Shown here in pieces: positions 43,632-50,788 of a stretch of 56,540 nucleotides of DNA. This DNA comes from Fusibacillus kribbianus (GTDB lineage: Bacteria; Bacillota; Clostridia; Lachnospirales; Lachnospiraceae), in contig NZ_JASGBQ010000019.1 in NCBI RefSeq assembly GCF_030053595.1, forward strand, positions 1-56,540, written 5' to 3'. The stretch's first letter is position 1, and every line of letters begins with the position of its first letter. The notes under the pieces are model-generated. The model searched no databases. It saw nothing but the letters and a program-made list of their open reading frames with translations, and was not told where the DNA came from. Made by a program: the position numbers and the translations under genes.

Positions 43632-44934
43632 GGATGTTCTCCTTTAAGGCCGCTTTCAGCTCTCCCAGATAGGACAGTGAGCCGAATGCAATGATGCAGC
43701 CATCCTCACCAGCCCAGGAAAGGCTGTCTTTCACGGCCCTTTCTATACTCTCCCTTGTCTCCACGGTTCCGGAAAATCCGATGGTCTCTGCCTGCTCCTC
43801 AATACAGGAAGCGAGAGCCTCCGCAGAAAGTGCTCTGGAATTGTTCGGAGTCACCGTAAAAATCTTCTCCGCCATGGGAGCTGTGATCTCCACGATCCTC
43901 CGGTAATCCTTGTCTGCCAGTATCCCCATTATATATAAAATCCGTCTGTTTGTAAAATACAAGTTTATGGAATCACGAAGACGCTCCGCCGCCTCCGGAT
44001 TGTGGGCTCCGTCAATGAAGAAGAATGGACTGTCCAGAAGCTTTTCAAAACGCCCCGGCCATACCACCGATGCCATCCCTTCATAAACTGCATTCTCTCC
44101 AATATCATAGCCCAAATCGCGAAGAATTTCAACCACTTCGAGGGCTGTACAGGCGTTAATTATCTGATATTTTCCTAAAAGTGGAATTTTCACATTTTTA
44201 AATGCACCATAATCAAATACGGTGCCGTCCGTCCCGGCTTTCAGAACCTTTGCCTTTTCCGGCGCCGATATCGTGAGGGAAGATCTGCGCTCCCGGCAGA
44301 TCTCTTCCATAACCTTTGTGACCGTCTCACTCTGACCGCTGAGCACCACAGGACGTCCCGGTTTTATGATACCGCCCTTCACTCTGGCGATCTCCTCCAG
44401 GGTATTTCCCAGAAACTGCATATGGTCCATACTGATGGAGGAAAGAACACTCACCACCGTCGTCGTCACCACATTGGTGGCATCGGTCTCCCCACCCATG
44501 CCGGTCTCCAGCGCCACCAGATCGCAGCCCTGTTCCGCAAAATACAAAAAGGAAACTGCCGTCTCCGTCTCAAAGGCTGTGGGATGAGAAAGGCCATCCG
44601 CTTCCATTTCCTCACTGACCTGACGTACCCTGGTAAGAAGCCTTGCCGCATCCGCCTCGGAAATGGCTGTGCCGTTCACCTGGATCTTTTCACAGTAGGA
44701 AAACACAGAGGGCGAATTGTAGCGCCCCACCCGAAAGCCCGCGGCCCGGCATACCGATGAGAGAAAGGCCAGGGTCGAGCCCTTGCCGTTTGTTCCTGCA
44801 ATATGAATAAAGGACAGGGAATCCTGAGGATCTCCCAGCCTGGAAAGAAGCTCCTTCATAGTAGAAAGTCCAAGGGATATCTTTTTTGCCCGCGTAAGCT
44901 CATCAATATAAGCCACCGCCTCTGTATAATTCAT
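43624..44934 (-). CDS. folC: Folylpolyglutamate synthase / dihydrofolate synthase
   Basis: A 436-residue Mur-ligase-like enzyme adding glutamate to dihydropteroate and folates. Motifs: [31 protein letters not shown] (ATP loop), [54 protein letters not shown] (with the Mg-binding histidine, cited in part), and [14 protein letters not shown]. The frame runs 56 codons further up, but the ATG at 44934 has GGAG and AGGGGA before it and the promoter at 44990-45017 falls inside the extension. It starts the folC-folE-HD-folP-folKB-pheA-DUF815-ppx-ppk run. Confidence 0.95.
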   Translation of the reverse strand: MNYTEAVAYIDELTRAKKISLGLSTMKELLSRLGDPQDSLSFIHIAGTNGKGSTLAFLSSVCRAAGFRVGRYNSPSVFSYCEKIQVNGTAISEADAARLLTRVRQVSEEMEADGLSHPTAFETETAVSFLYFAEQGCDLVALETGMGGETDATNVVTTTVVSVLSSISMDHMQFLGNTLEEIARVKGGIIKPGRPVVLSGQSETVTKVMEEICRERRSSLTISAPEKAKVLKAGTDGTVFDYGAFKNVKIPLLGKYQIINACTALEVVEILRDLGYDIGENAVYEGMASVVWPGRFEKLLDSPFFFIDGAHNPEAAERLRDSINLYFTNRRILYIMGILADKDYRRIVEITAPMAEKIFTVTPNNSRALSAEALASCIEEQAETIGFSGTVETRESIERAVKDSLSWAGEDGCIIAFGSLSYLGELKAALKENIHD

Positions 44935-44989
44935 CTGTCTCCGTCCCCTTTCGGAATCATTTTGTGAAAAAGAAAACACATCTCTAATA

Positions 44990-45017
44990 ATACTAACACG
45001 TTTCCCGTTAAAATCAA
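44990..45017 (-). promoter_or_regulatory. Promoter of the folate operon
   Basis: Minus strand: TTGATT, 16 bases ending in TGT, TAGTAT (extended -10). The leader is about 50 bases, too short for a tetrahydrofolate riboswitch, and none is seen. Confidence 0.5.
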
Positions 45018-45082
45018 CCTCTCCGAAACAAAACTGTGAATTTTTCAGCATATTTACGGGAAGAATTTCCCATACTGTTATT

Positions 45083-45517
45083 ATGGAAAACAATTTTATC
45101 AAATGCGGTCTGGCAGGCTGGACCGCCGAGCTCTTCTACAGCAGCCTGATTGCCCGTACGAGGGACCATGACAAGCGGCTCATGGGAAAAACCTCTCTGT
45201 ATATGTTCCCCATTTACGGCATGGCCGCAGCCATCGGTCCCCTCAAGAGGAGACTCTGCCGCCTGAGTCCCCGCTTTCAGAACAGCACTCTCTGTCGGGG
45301 CAGCTTTTATACCGGCCTTATTTTCCTCACGGAATACTGTACCGGCTGGCTTCTTCGAAAAATCGGGCGATGTCCCTGGGATTACAGCAAGGCGCGGTTC
45401 AATGTGGACGGCCTTATCCGACTGGACTTTGCCCCTTTCTGGTTTGCCCTCGGTCTCTATTTTGAACACTGTACGGAAAAAGAAAGAAGTGCACCGGAAA
45501 ACCGATGCACTCCATGA
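45083..45517 (+). CDS. PF06541-like membrane protein (putative ABC transporter type IV)
   Basis: A 144-residue protein with about four hydrophobic segments. AGWTAELFYSSL, MFPIYGMAAAIGPL, RGSFYTGLIFLTEYCTGWLLRK and CPWDYSKARFNVDGLIRLDF follow the pattern of the PF06541/CmpB-like family (E-x-x-Y/F, PxYG, hydrophobic E-Y, W-D-Y-S, N-x-x-G). Function in the family is unknown. It is a lone plus-strand gene in a minus-strand block. No good ribosome site precedes the ATG (only GGGAAG 20 bases away), so the start or a weak, perhaps leaderless, expression is uncertain. The last codons overlap the minus-strand terminator of the SDR gene. Confidence 0.7.
   Translation: MENNFIKCGLAGWTAELFYSSLIARTRDHDKRLMGKTSLYMFPIYGMAAAIGPLKRRLCRLSPRFQNSTLCRGSFYTGLIFLTEYCTGWLLRKIGRCPWDYSKARFNVDGLIRLDFAPFWFALGLYFEHCTEKERSAPENRCTP
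45477..45511 (-). terminator. Terminator of the dehydrogenase operon
   Basis: Minus strand: AGTGCATCGG-TTTT-CCGGTGCACT followed by TCTTTCTTTTTCC. It sits inside the 3' end of the opposing plus-strand gene. Confidence 0.65.
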
Positions 45518-45539
45518 AGGGTATATTTGAAAAATAAGC

Positions 45540-46307
45540 TTAGAAACAGGTATAAGCGCCGTCTACGATGATGTCGCTGCCGGTGGTGTAGCCGGAAGCA
45601 GAGCTTGCCAGGTAGAGAACTGCGGGAACGAGCTCTTCGGGAGTTCCCATACGATGCATAGGCATCAGAGGAGTCCATGCGTCCTTCAGCTCCTGAGGAG
45701 TGTCTACGGACATGGGAGTTGCAATGTATCCCGGGCTTAAGCTGTTTACGCGGATGCCGTACTCAGCCCACTCAAGAGCCAGAGAACGGGTCATATGCAT
45801 AACGCCTGCCTTGGAAGCATTGTAGGAGCACTGCCACTGAGGAATATTTGCAATAGTACCGGACATGGAAGCCATGTTAATGATGCTTCCCTTGATGCCG
45901 TTGTCCACCATGATCTTGGCCACTGCACGTGCCATGATGTACTCACCGGTCAGGTTTACATCAATAACCTCTCTCCAGTCATCGATGGTAGCTTCAAAGG
46001 TGGACTGATGCTTGCAGATACCTGCATTGTTGAATACAACGTCGATGTGGCCGGACTTCTTCATGATCTCAGCCAGAGCTGCGTCAACATCGGCTTCCTT
46101 GGTAACGTCAGCGCGTACAAAATAGCACTTTCCGCCTTCTGCAGTGATCTTCTCAATGGTCTCATCTGCATTGCTTCTTGCGATGATCACAACCTCAGCG
46201 CCTGCCTTCGCCAGACCCTGTGCAACCACCTGGCCGATGCCGCGGCCGCCGCCGGTTACGATTGCAACTTTTCCGGATAATCCAAATACCTCGTCTAAAT
46301 AGCTCAT
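45540..46307 (-). CDS. Short-chain dehydrogenase/reductase
   Basis: A 255-residue classical SDR, NAD(P)-dependent oxidoreductase. The nucleotide site is TGGGRGIGQVVA, followed by NNAGI and the catalytic Ser (NMASMSG), Tyr and Lys (CSYNASKAG). RVNSLSPGYIATPM and ASGYTTGSDIIVDGAYTCF are the usual closing blocks. Resembles sorbose/xylulose/arabitol-type reductases, but the substrate is not fixed. With the zinc dehydrogenase gene 24 bases upstream it likely interconverts a polyol and its ketose. AAGGAG precedes the ATG. Confidence 0.93.
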   Translation of the reverse strand: MSYLDEVFGLSGKVAIVTGGGRGIGQVVAQGLAKAGAEVVIIARSNADETIEKITAEGGKCYFVRADVTKEADVDAALAEIMKKSGHIDVVFNNAGICKHQSTFEATIDDWREVIDVNLTGEYIMARAVAKIMVDNGIKGSIINMASMSGTIANIPQWQCSYNASKAGVMHMTRSLALEWAEYGIRVNSLSPGYIATPMSVDTPQELKDAWTPLMPMHRMGTPEELVPAVLYLASSASGYTTGSDIIVDGAYTCF

Positions 46308-46331
46308 GATCTTTCTCCTTTTCTTTCTTTA

Positions 46332-47390
46332 TTATTCGGCGTCCTTGTTGATTCGGATAACGCCCTTAACAATTTCTGCTTTCTTGTTGATGCTGTCGTC
46401 CATGGCTCTCTGTGCATCGTCCAGATCAAAGATATCGGTGACGATTCCCTTCAGATTTACCTTGCCTGCTGCAACAGCCTCAATGGCCAACGGATAAATA
46501 TGACGATAACGGAACACCGTCTTGAAGGTCAGTTCCTTATCAAGTGCCAGGCTGATGGGAAGCGTCAGCTCGCCGCTCTTGGAATAGCCTACCAGAACGA
46601 TGGTAGCACCCTTCTTGGTGCACTGGATCGCCTGTCTTGTGGTGATCTCGGTGCCGGCTGTCTCGATGACAAGATCTGCGCCCTTGCCGCCGGTGAGGCG
46701 CATCACCTCATCCACCATATTGACCTCTTTGCTGTTGATCACACCGGTAGCGCCCAGCTCCATGGCCTTCTCCAGACGCTTCTCCATAATATCAACCACA
46801 TAAACCTTTGAAACACCCATAGCCTTGCAGGCCATCATAGATACCAGTCCGATGCAGCCGGAGCCTGTCACAACGGCAGTCATACCAGCCTGAGCACCGC
46901 CCTGTCTTGCTGCGTGGAAGCCTACAGCCAGGGGCTCGATCAGCGCGCCCTCCAGCGTGCTCACGTTTTCAGGAAGCTTAAAGCACAGATCTGCCTCATG
47001 AGCCACATACTCCTGGAATACACCGTCAACAGGCGGTGTTGCAAAGAACACAACATCGGGGCAGAGATTGTATTTACCCTCTCTGCAGAACTCGCAATGA
47101 CCGCAGGTTTTCCCCGGCTCCAGAGCAACCTTGTCGCCCACCTTCAGATGGGTCACATCCTTGCCAACCTCTACAACCACACCGCCGGGCTCATGTCCCA
47201 GCACAAAGGGCGGTTCTACAATATAGTCACCGATGCGGCCTGTCTCATAATAATGGATATCAGAACCGCAGATTCCTACATAATCCAGCTTTACAAGCAC
47301 TTCATTGTCCTTCGGAGTAGGGATCTCCCTCTCTGTAAATCCCATCTTTCCGATACCTTCCATGACTGCTACTTTCATTTTGCCTTCCAT
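46332..47390 (-). CDS. Zinc-dependent polyol (sorbitol/xylitol-type) dehydrogenase
   Basis: A 352-residue medium-chain dehydrogenase. Catalytic zinc: GICGSDIHYYETG (Cys) and LGHEPGGVVVEVG (His-Glu). Structural zinc: CGHCEFCREGKYNLC with all four cysteines. The cofactor site is GSGCIGLVSMMACKAMG, followed by VYVVDIMEKRL with the acidic residue that favours NAD. The GRIGDYIVEPPFVLGHE text is typical of sorbitol/L-iditol/xylitol dehydrogenases. GGAGGG lies six bases before the ATG. It is followed by the SDR gene and preceded by a good promoter with operator-like repeats and, further up, a ROK regulator. Confidence 0.93.
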   Translation of the reverse strand: MEGKMKVAVMEGIGKMGFTEREIPTPKDNEVLVKLDYVGICGSDIHYYETGRIGDYIVEPPFVLGHEPGGVVVEVGKDVTHLKVGDKVALEPGKTCGHCEFCREGKYNLCPDVVFFATPPVDGVFQEYVAHEADLCFKLPENVSTLEGALIEPLAVGFHAARQGGAQAGMTAVVTGSGCIGLVSMMACKAMGVSKVYVVDIMEKRLEKAMELGATGVINSKEVNMVDEVMRLTGGKGADLVIETAGTEITTRQAIQCTKKGATIVLVGYSKSGELTLPISLALDKELTFKTVFRYRHIYPLAIEAVAAGKVNLKGIVTDIFDLDDAQRAMDDSINKKAEIVKGVIRINKDAE

Positions 47391-47420
47391 GGCTTACCCT
47401 CCTCAACCTGTGGATACCAA

Positions 47421-47454
47421 CTTGATTAAACTTTTATAAAGCCTTTTAATTAAG
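47421..47454. promoter_or_regulatory. Tandem AT-rich operator-like repeats before the dehydrogenase operon
   Basis: On the plus strand CTTGATTAAA, CTTTTATAAAG and CTTTTAATTAAG stand in a row, each close to palindromic. They lie between the promoter and the ribosome site of the polyol dehydrogenase gene, where a repressor would block transcription. The adjacent ROK protein is the natural candidate binder. Confidence 0.45.
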
Positions 47455-47461
47455 TAACTAT

Positions 47462-47490
47462 ATTATCCCACGCCGCGGTCCAAATGTCAA
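47462..47490 (-). promoter_or_regulatory. Promoter of the polyol dehydrogenase operon
   Basis: Minus strand: perfect TTGACA, 17 bases, GATAAT. It is the best sigma-A match in this part of the window and begins just after the ROK gene's stop. Confidence 0.75.
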
Positions 47491-47530
47491 TACCTGACGG
47501 CAATATTACCCAATTATTTTTGCAGATTTT

Positions 47531-48652
47531 TTACGAAAGCCCATCAAAATATTCCTCCACAAAACGGATGCCGGCGCCGATGGCAGCCGCCTCATGCTTG
47601 TATTTTCCTGTCCGCACATAGTTTCTGTCCAGATCAAAGATCCGGTATCCGGCGATCTTATCCTCCAGTACCTCCATATACCGATCCATGTAGCCGCCCA
47701 CATAACCGCCCAGGATCACATCGCAGTCAAAGGCCATCCTGAGATTGGTAATGGCGATGGCCAGATAATCCAGATATTCCTTCCACACAGCGCCGCATAC
47801 AGGTTTCCCTTCTTCCAGGCCTGTGAAGAAGCGGTCCAGGTCGTCTCCCGCCCATTTTGACAAAACTCCTGCCGAGCAGTAAGCGTCCATGCATCCTTTT
47901 TTTCCGCAGTAACACGGCCGCCCCTCCGGCATCAGGATCATGTGTCCAAACTCTGCACTCCGAAAATGCATACCTTTATAAATGGCCCCGTCCATATAGA
48001 TCGCTCCGCCCACCGTGTTGCTTAAGGAAAGATAAATGGTGTTCCGGCCGGTGCCCCGAAGCTCTGCGTAGGCCGCGCTGTTGGCATCGTTTCGGAAGCT
48101 GGTCCTCCAGGGAATAAATTCAGAAAACCGGTCAAGATCGAAATTTTCCAGCCCCAGGACATGGGAACGGGACATTTTCCGCCGTTCCTCGTCCACGATG
48201 CCGGGAATGGATATCCCGACTCCCAGAATCCTTTCCTCCTTCACGGGACATTTTTCCAAAAACAGGCGGAGCAGCTCTCCCAGTCCCCGATAATACCCCT
48301 CCGTATCCGAAAAGGCACACCGGATCCGTTTTTTCTGCCGAACCCGCCCACCGATATCAAGAAGCACAAAGCTTACGTGATTCCTTGTGATGTCAAGCCC
48401 CACTGCAAAATGGCTGTCCGACGCTACCGTCAGCACCTTCGCCTTCCGGCCCCCGGTGGATTCATACTCCCCGGCCTCTGTGATGATCCCCTCCGCGAGC
48501 AGTTCCTTCACCCTCTGGAGCACCGTTGGCATGGAAAAGCCGAGAGCCGCCGCGATCTCCTGCTTGGAGGCCTCCCTGTGCTCATAAATATACTTTGCAA
48601 TTTTTATCTTATTCAGCCGTTTTGTCTCGGCGTTCGTCACCTTCTGTTCCAT
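47531..48652 (-). CDS. ROK family transcriptional regulator
   Basis: A 373-residue ROK protein. The N-terminal 75 residues form a winged helix-turn-helix (ASKQEIAAALGFSMPTVLQRV), absent from ROK kinases. The ROK domain follows with FAVGLDITRNHVSFVLLDI, GVGISIPGIVD, NDANSAAYAELRG and the zinc motif CYCGKKGCMDAYC. Such XylR/NagC-like proteins repress sugar genes and release DNA on binding a sugar. The phosphate-binding DxGxT of kinases is altered (DITRNH), in line with a non-kinase regulator. It probably governs the neighbouring polyol dehydrogenase operon through the AT-rich repeats there. Confidence 0.93.
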   Translation of the reverse strand: MEQKVTNAETKRLNKIKIAKYIYEHREASKQEIAAALGFSMPTVLQRVKELLAEGIITEAGEYESTGGRKAKVLTVASDSHFAVGLDITRNHVSFVLLDIGGRVRQKKRIRCAFSDTEGYYRGLGELLRLFLEKCPVKEERILGVGISIPGIVDEERRKMSRSHVLGLENFDLDRFSEFIPWRTSFRNDANSAAYAELRGTGRNTIYLSLSNTVGGAIYMDGAIYKGMHFRSAEFGHMILMPEGRPCYCGKKGCMDAYCSAGVLSKWAGDDLDRFFTGLEEGKPVCGAVWKEYLDYLAIAITNLRMAFDCDVILGGYVGGYMDRYMEVLEDKIAGYRIFDLDRNYVRTGKYKHEAAAIGAGIRFVEEYFDGLS

Positions 48653-48713
48653 TGCTGCTTTTCGCTCCTTACCCTTCCCCTTTGCTGTAATTCAGTCTGT
48701 CTGATTCTGCTCC

Positions 48714-49484
48714 TCAGGAAAGCTCCCGAAGTCTGTCATAGGAAAGTGTTCCGCCGAAGAGATCCAGTGCGCTTCCCACGGTCACATCCACATGTCCTCT
48801 TCCCAGCCTTCTCACCTTCTCCAGATCCAGATCATCTGCCACACCTCCGGCATAGGTCACGGGAATATCCGTGAACCTGCCCAGAAGCTCCAGAAGCTCT
48901 TCTTCCACGCCGGAGGCCTTTCCCTCCACGTCCACGGCGTGGATCAGAAACTCGCTGCAGTAAGAAGCAAATTCGGAAAGAGTTTTCTCATTTACCGGGA
49001 TCCCGGTAAATTTCTGCCAGCGGTCTGTGACGACCCAATAGGCTCCGTCCCTGCGCCTGCAGCTCAGATCCAGCACCAGACGTTCCTTACCGACCGCCCT
49101 GATCAGTTTTTTTAAATTCTCCTCATGGAAGCTGCCGTCCCGAAAAACAAAGGAGGTCACGATCACATGGGCGGCTCCCATGTCAAGAAATTCTCCCGCA
49201 TTCTGGTCATTGACGCCGCCCCCCAGCTGCAGTCCGCCGGGATAGGCCCGGAGGGCTCTGGCCGCCTGCTCTCTTGTCGCTTCGTAATAGGGCGAGCCAG
49301 CAGGATTCAGAAGAATTACATGTCCGCCCTTCAGGCCATCCTTTTTGTAAAGCTCTGCATAAAACCGTGCATCCTGGCCGGACACAAAATTTTCTCTGGC
49401 ATGATCGCCCTCATCTCTGAGGCTTCCTCCCACGATCTGCTTCACCTTTCCATTATGAATATCAATACAAGGCCTGAATTTCAT
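48714..49484 (-). CDS. hisA: ProFAR isomerase HisA, eukaryotic-type
   Basis: A 256-residue (beta-alpha)8 protein. MKFRPCIDIHNGKVKQIVGGSL at the start (cited as FRPCIDIHNGKVKQIVGGSL), LQLGGGVNDQNAGEFLDMGA and VTYAGGVADDLDLE fit the HisA branch known from fungi and plants (HIS6-like, TIGR02129 by recall). The enzyme isomerises the fourth intermediate of histidine synthesis. Aspartate in CIDIHNGKV and the glycine/aspartate phosphate sites are present. No other his gene is in the window, so this gene is an orphan. AGGGAG lies before the ATG, which stands 27 bases after the ribU terminator; a ROK gene follows after 61 bases. Confidence 0.88.
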   Translation of the reverse strand: MKFRPCIDIHNGKVKQIVGGSLRDEGDHARENFVSGQDARFYAELYKKDGLKGGHVILLNPAGSPYYEATREQAARALRAYPGGLQLGGGVNDQNAGEFLDMGAAHVIVTSFVFRDGSFHEENLKKLIRAVGKERLVLDLSCRRRDGAYWVVTDRWQKFTGIPVNEKTLSEFASYCSEFLIHAVDVEGKASGVEEELLELLGRFTDIPVTYAGGVADDLDLEKVRRLGRGHVDVTVGSALDLFGGTLSYDRLRELS

Positions 49485-49511
49485 GTCTCTCTCCCTGCCT
49501 TTCCTTTTTAT

Positions 49512-49551
49512 AAAATCAGGCCGGAAAGGAGTATTCCTCTCCGGCCTGATT
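49512..49551 (-). terminator. Terminator of ribU
   Basis: AATCAGGCCGG and CCGGCCTGATT form an 11-base stem; on the minus strand the T-rich run TTTTATAAAAA follows. Confidence 0.75.
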
Positions 49552-49579
49552 CCTGTTAAAAGCTTCCGCTAAAGATCTC

Positions 49580-50398
49580 TCACACGCTCTTTGCTTTTCC
49601 GGTCACCTTTCCGGAATCGCCGGCCTGCTTCATTATAACATGGATCCTCTTATAAATCAAAACAGTTATGAGTGAAACGATGGCTCCCTTTAACAGGTTG
49701 AAGGGGAGCACTGCCAGCAACACAAAGCTCCAGATTCCGGTGATGGCCGGATTGACAGCTGTTCCCATGCCGATCAGCCCCGCCAGACTCTCTCCGTCAA
49801 AGAGATGGAGCACATTCATGAGAATCACTGCCGCCGCCAGGATCACGATCTCCACTGCCATTCCGATCAGGATCGGATGGTTTCCCTTTTCTCTCCCGTA
49901 AAAAAAGAAGATGGGAAATGCAACGGCTGCCGTGAAAAATCCCATGACCAGGAAGCCATGCCATGCTCCTTCAAAGGCCTGTGCATAGGTGGGCAGCAGT
50001 ACATAAGCATTGAGGAAGCAACCCACGATCGCCATGGTGACCGTTCCGACACAAAGGCCTAAAATGGCGCCCTTTTTTGTTCTGTTCTTTGCATAAATCA
50101 TGGAAGCCGGGATCACCAGAGCACAGCCGATGAGCAGATTGGCCCAGTCGCCGACCCCCATGGTACTGGAGCCCTTCAAAAGAAGCTTTAAAACAATCTT
50201 CAGCGCCTCGATGACAAAACCGGCAGCCGGTCCCATGGAGAATGCTCCAACCAGAACGGGAACCTCGCTGAAATCCAGTTCATAGAAAGGCGGTGCAAAC
50301 CACAGCGGGAATTCCAGGTACATCAGTACCGCTGCCACGGCGGACAGCACCGCAATGATCACCAGATTTTTCACAGTAAGCAGCTTTTCTCTTTTCAT
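49580..50398 (-). CDS. ribU: ECF transporter S component, riboflavin type (RibU)
   Basis: A 272-residue membrane protein of the RibU family that binds riboflavin and docks to a shared EcfAA'T module encoded elsewhere. LYLEFPLWFAPPFYELDFSEVPVLVG (cited as FYELDFSEVPVLVGAF) and FVIEALKIVLKLLLKG are the diagnostic blocks; about six helices are seen. The C-terminus is longer than the roughly 190 residues of RibU in many Gram-positives, with an extra pair of helices. The frame extends 84 codons upstream but AGGAGG lies before the ATG at 50398 and the upstream region is the FMN riboswitch. Expression should fall when FMN is plentiful. Confidence 0.92.
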   Translation of the reverse strand: MKREKLLTVKNLVIIAVLSAVAAVLMYLEFPLWFAPPFYELDFSEVPVLVGAFSMGPAAGFVIEALKIVLKLLLKGSSTMGVGDWANLLIGCALVIPASMIYAKNRTKKGAILGLCVGTVTMAIVGCFLNAYVLLPTYAQAFEGAWHGFLVMGFFTAAVAFPIFFFYGREKGNHPILIGMAVEIVILAAAVILMNVLHLFDGESLAGLIGMGTAVNPAITGIWSFVLLAVLPFNLLKGAIVSLITVLIYKRIHVIMKQAGDSGKVTGKAKSV

Positions 50399-50494
50399 TT
50401 TTTCCTCCTGACCGTTCTTCCAAGCAAAAGCTCCGCAGGAAGCGAAGCTCTTCATAGGAGGATGCATGACTGAGCGGCTTTTGACGGAATATAT

Positions 50495-50525
50495 AAAAAT
50501 CCCCGAATACGATGTATTCGGGGAT
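50495..50525 (-). terminator. Riboswitch-controlled terminator upstream of ribU
   Basis: Minus strand: ATCCCCGAATAC, three-base loop, GTATTCGGGGAT, then TTTTTA. A perfect 12-base stem about 90 bases after the FMN aptamer and 97 bases before the ribU ATG: the usual off-state hairpin of a transcriptional riboswitch. Confidence 0.9.
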
Positions 50526-50610
50526 GAACTTCTGTTTCCGCTGCGCCTTTTCTGCCGGGTCTGAAAGGATCCTAAGAAGCTCCCTCCGTCCCATTGCACG
50601 GCCACACATT

Positions 50611-50722
50611 CTTCTTTCATCCAGACTATACTGTTGGTTCCGGAATCCAACCGGATCGGCTGCCAGAAGCAGTTCGCGGACTATACCGCCAGTGGGGACT
50701 TTCACCCCGCCCCGAAGAACCT
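50611..50722 (-). promoter_or_regulatory. FMN riboswitch (RFN element)
   Basis: Minus strand shows the RFN core in order: CTTCGGGGCGGGGTGAAAGT, CCCACTGGCGGTATAGTCCG, GATCCGGTTGGATTCCGG, CAGTATAGTCTGGATG and AAAGAAG. These are the near-invariant blocks of the FMN aptamer. It lies between a strong promoter and a perfect terminator hairpin, in front of ribU. Confidence 0.97.
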
Positions 50723-50742
50723 TTATTATTTTTACAAAAGCA

Positions 50743-50771
50743 AGTATAGCACGCAGCCAACAGAAACGCAA
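50743..50771 (-). promoter_or_regulatory. Promoter of the FMN riboswitch/ribU transcript
   Basis: Minus strand: TTGCGT, 17 bases, TATACT. The aptamer starts about 20 bases downstream of the -10 box. Confidence 0.75.
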
Positions 50772-50788
50772 CTGTTTTTTCCGTAAGC

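Noticed and set aside
44935-44990. Tetrahydrofolate riboswitch before folC
   Set aside because: The leader is about 50 bases and shows none of the aptamer blocks.
50399-50650. Longer N-terminus for RibU
   Set aside because: The stretch is the FMN riboswitch and its terminator, and a perfect AGGAGG marks the later start.
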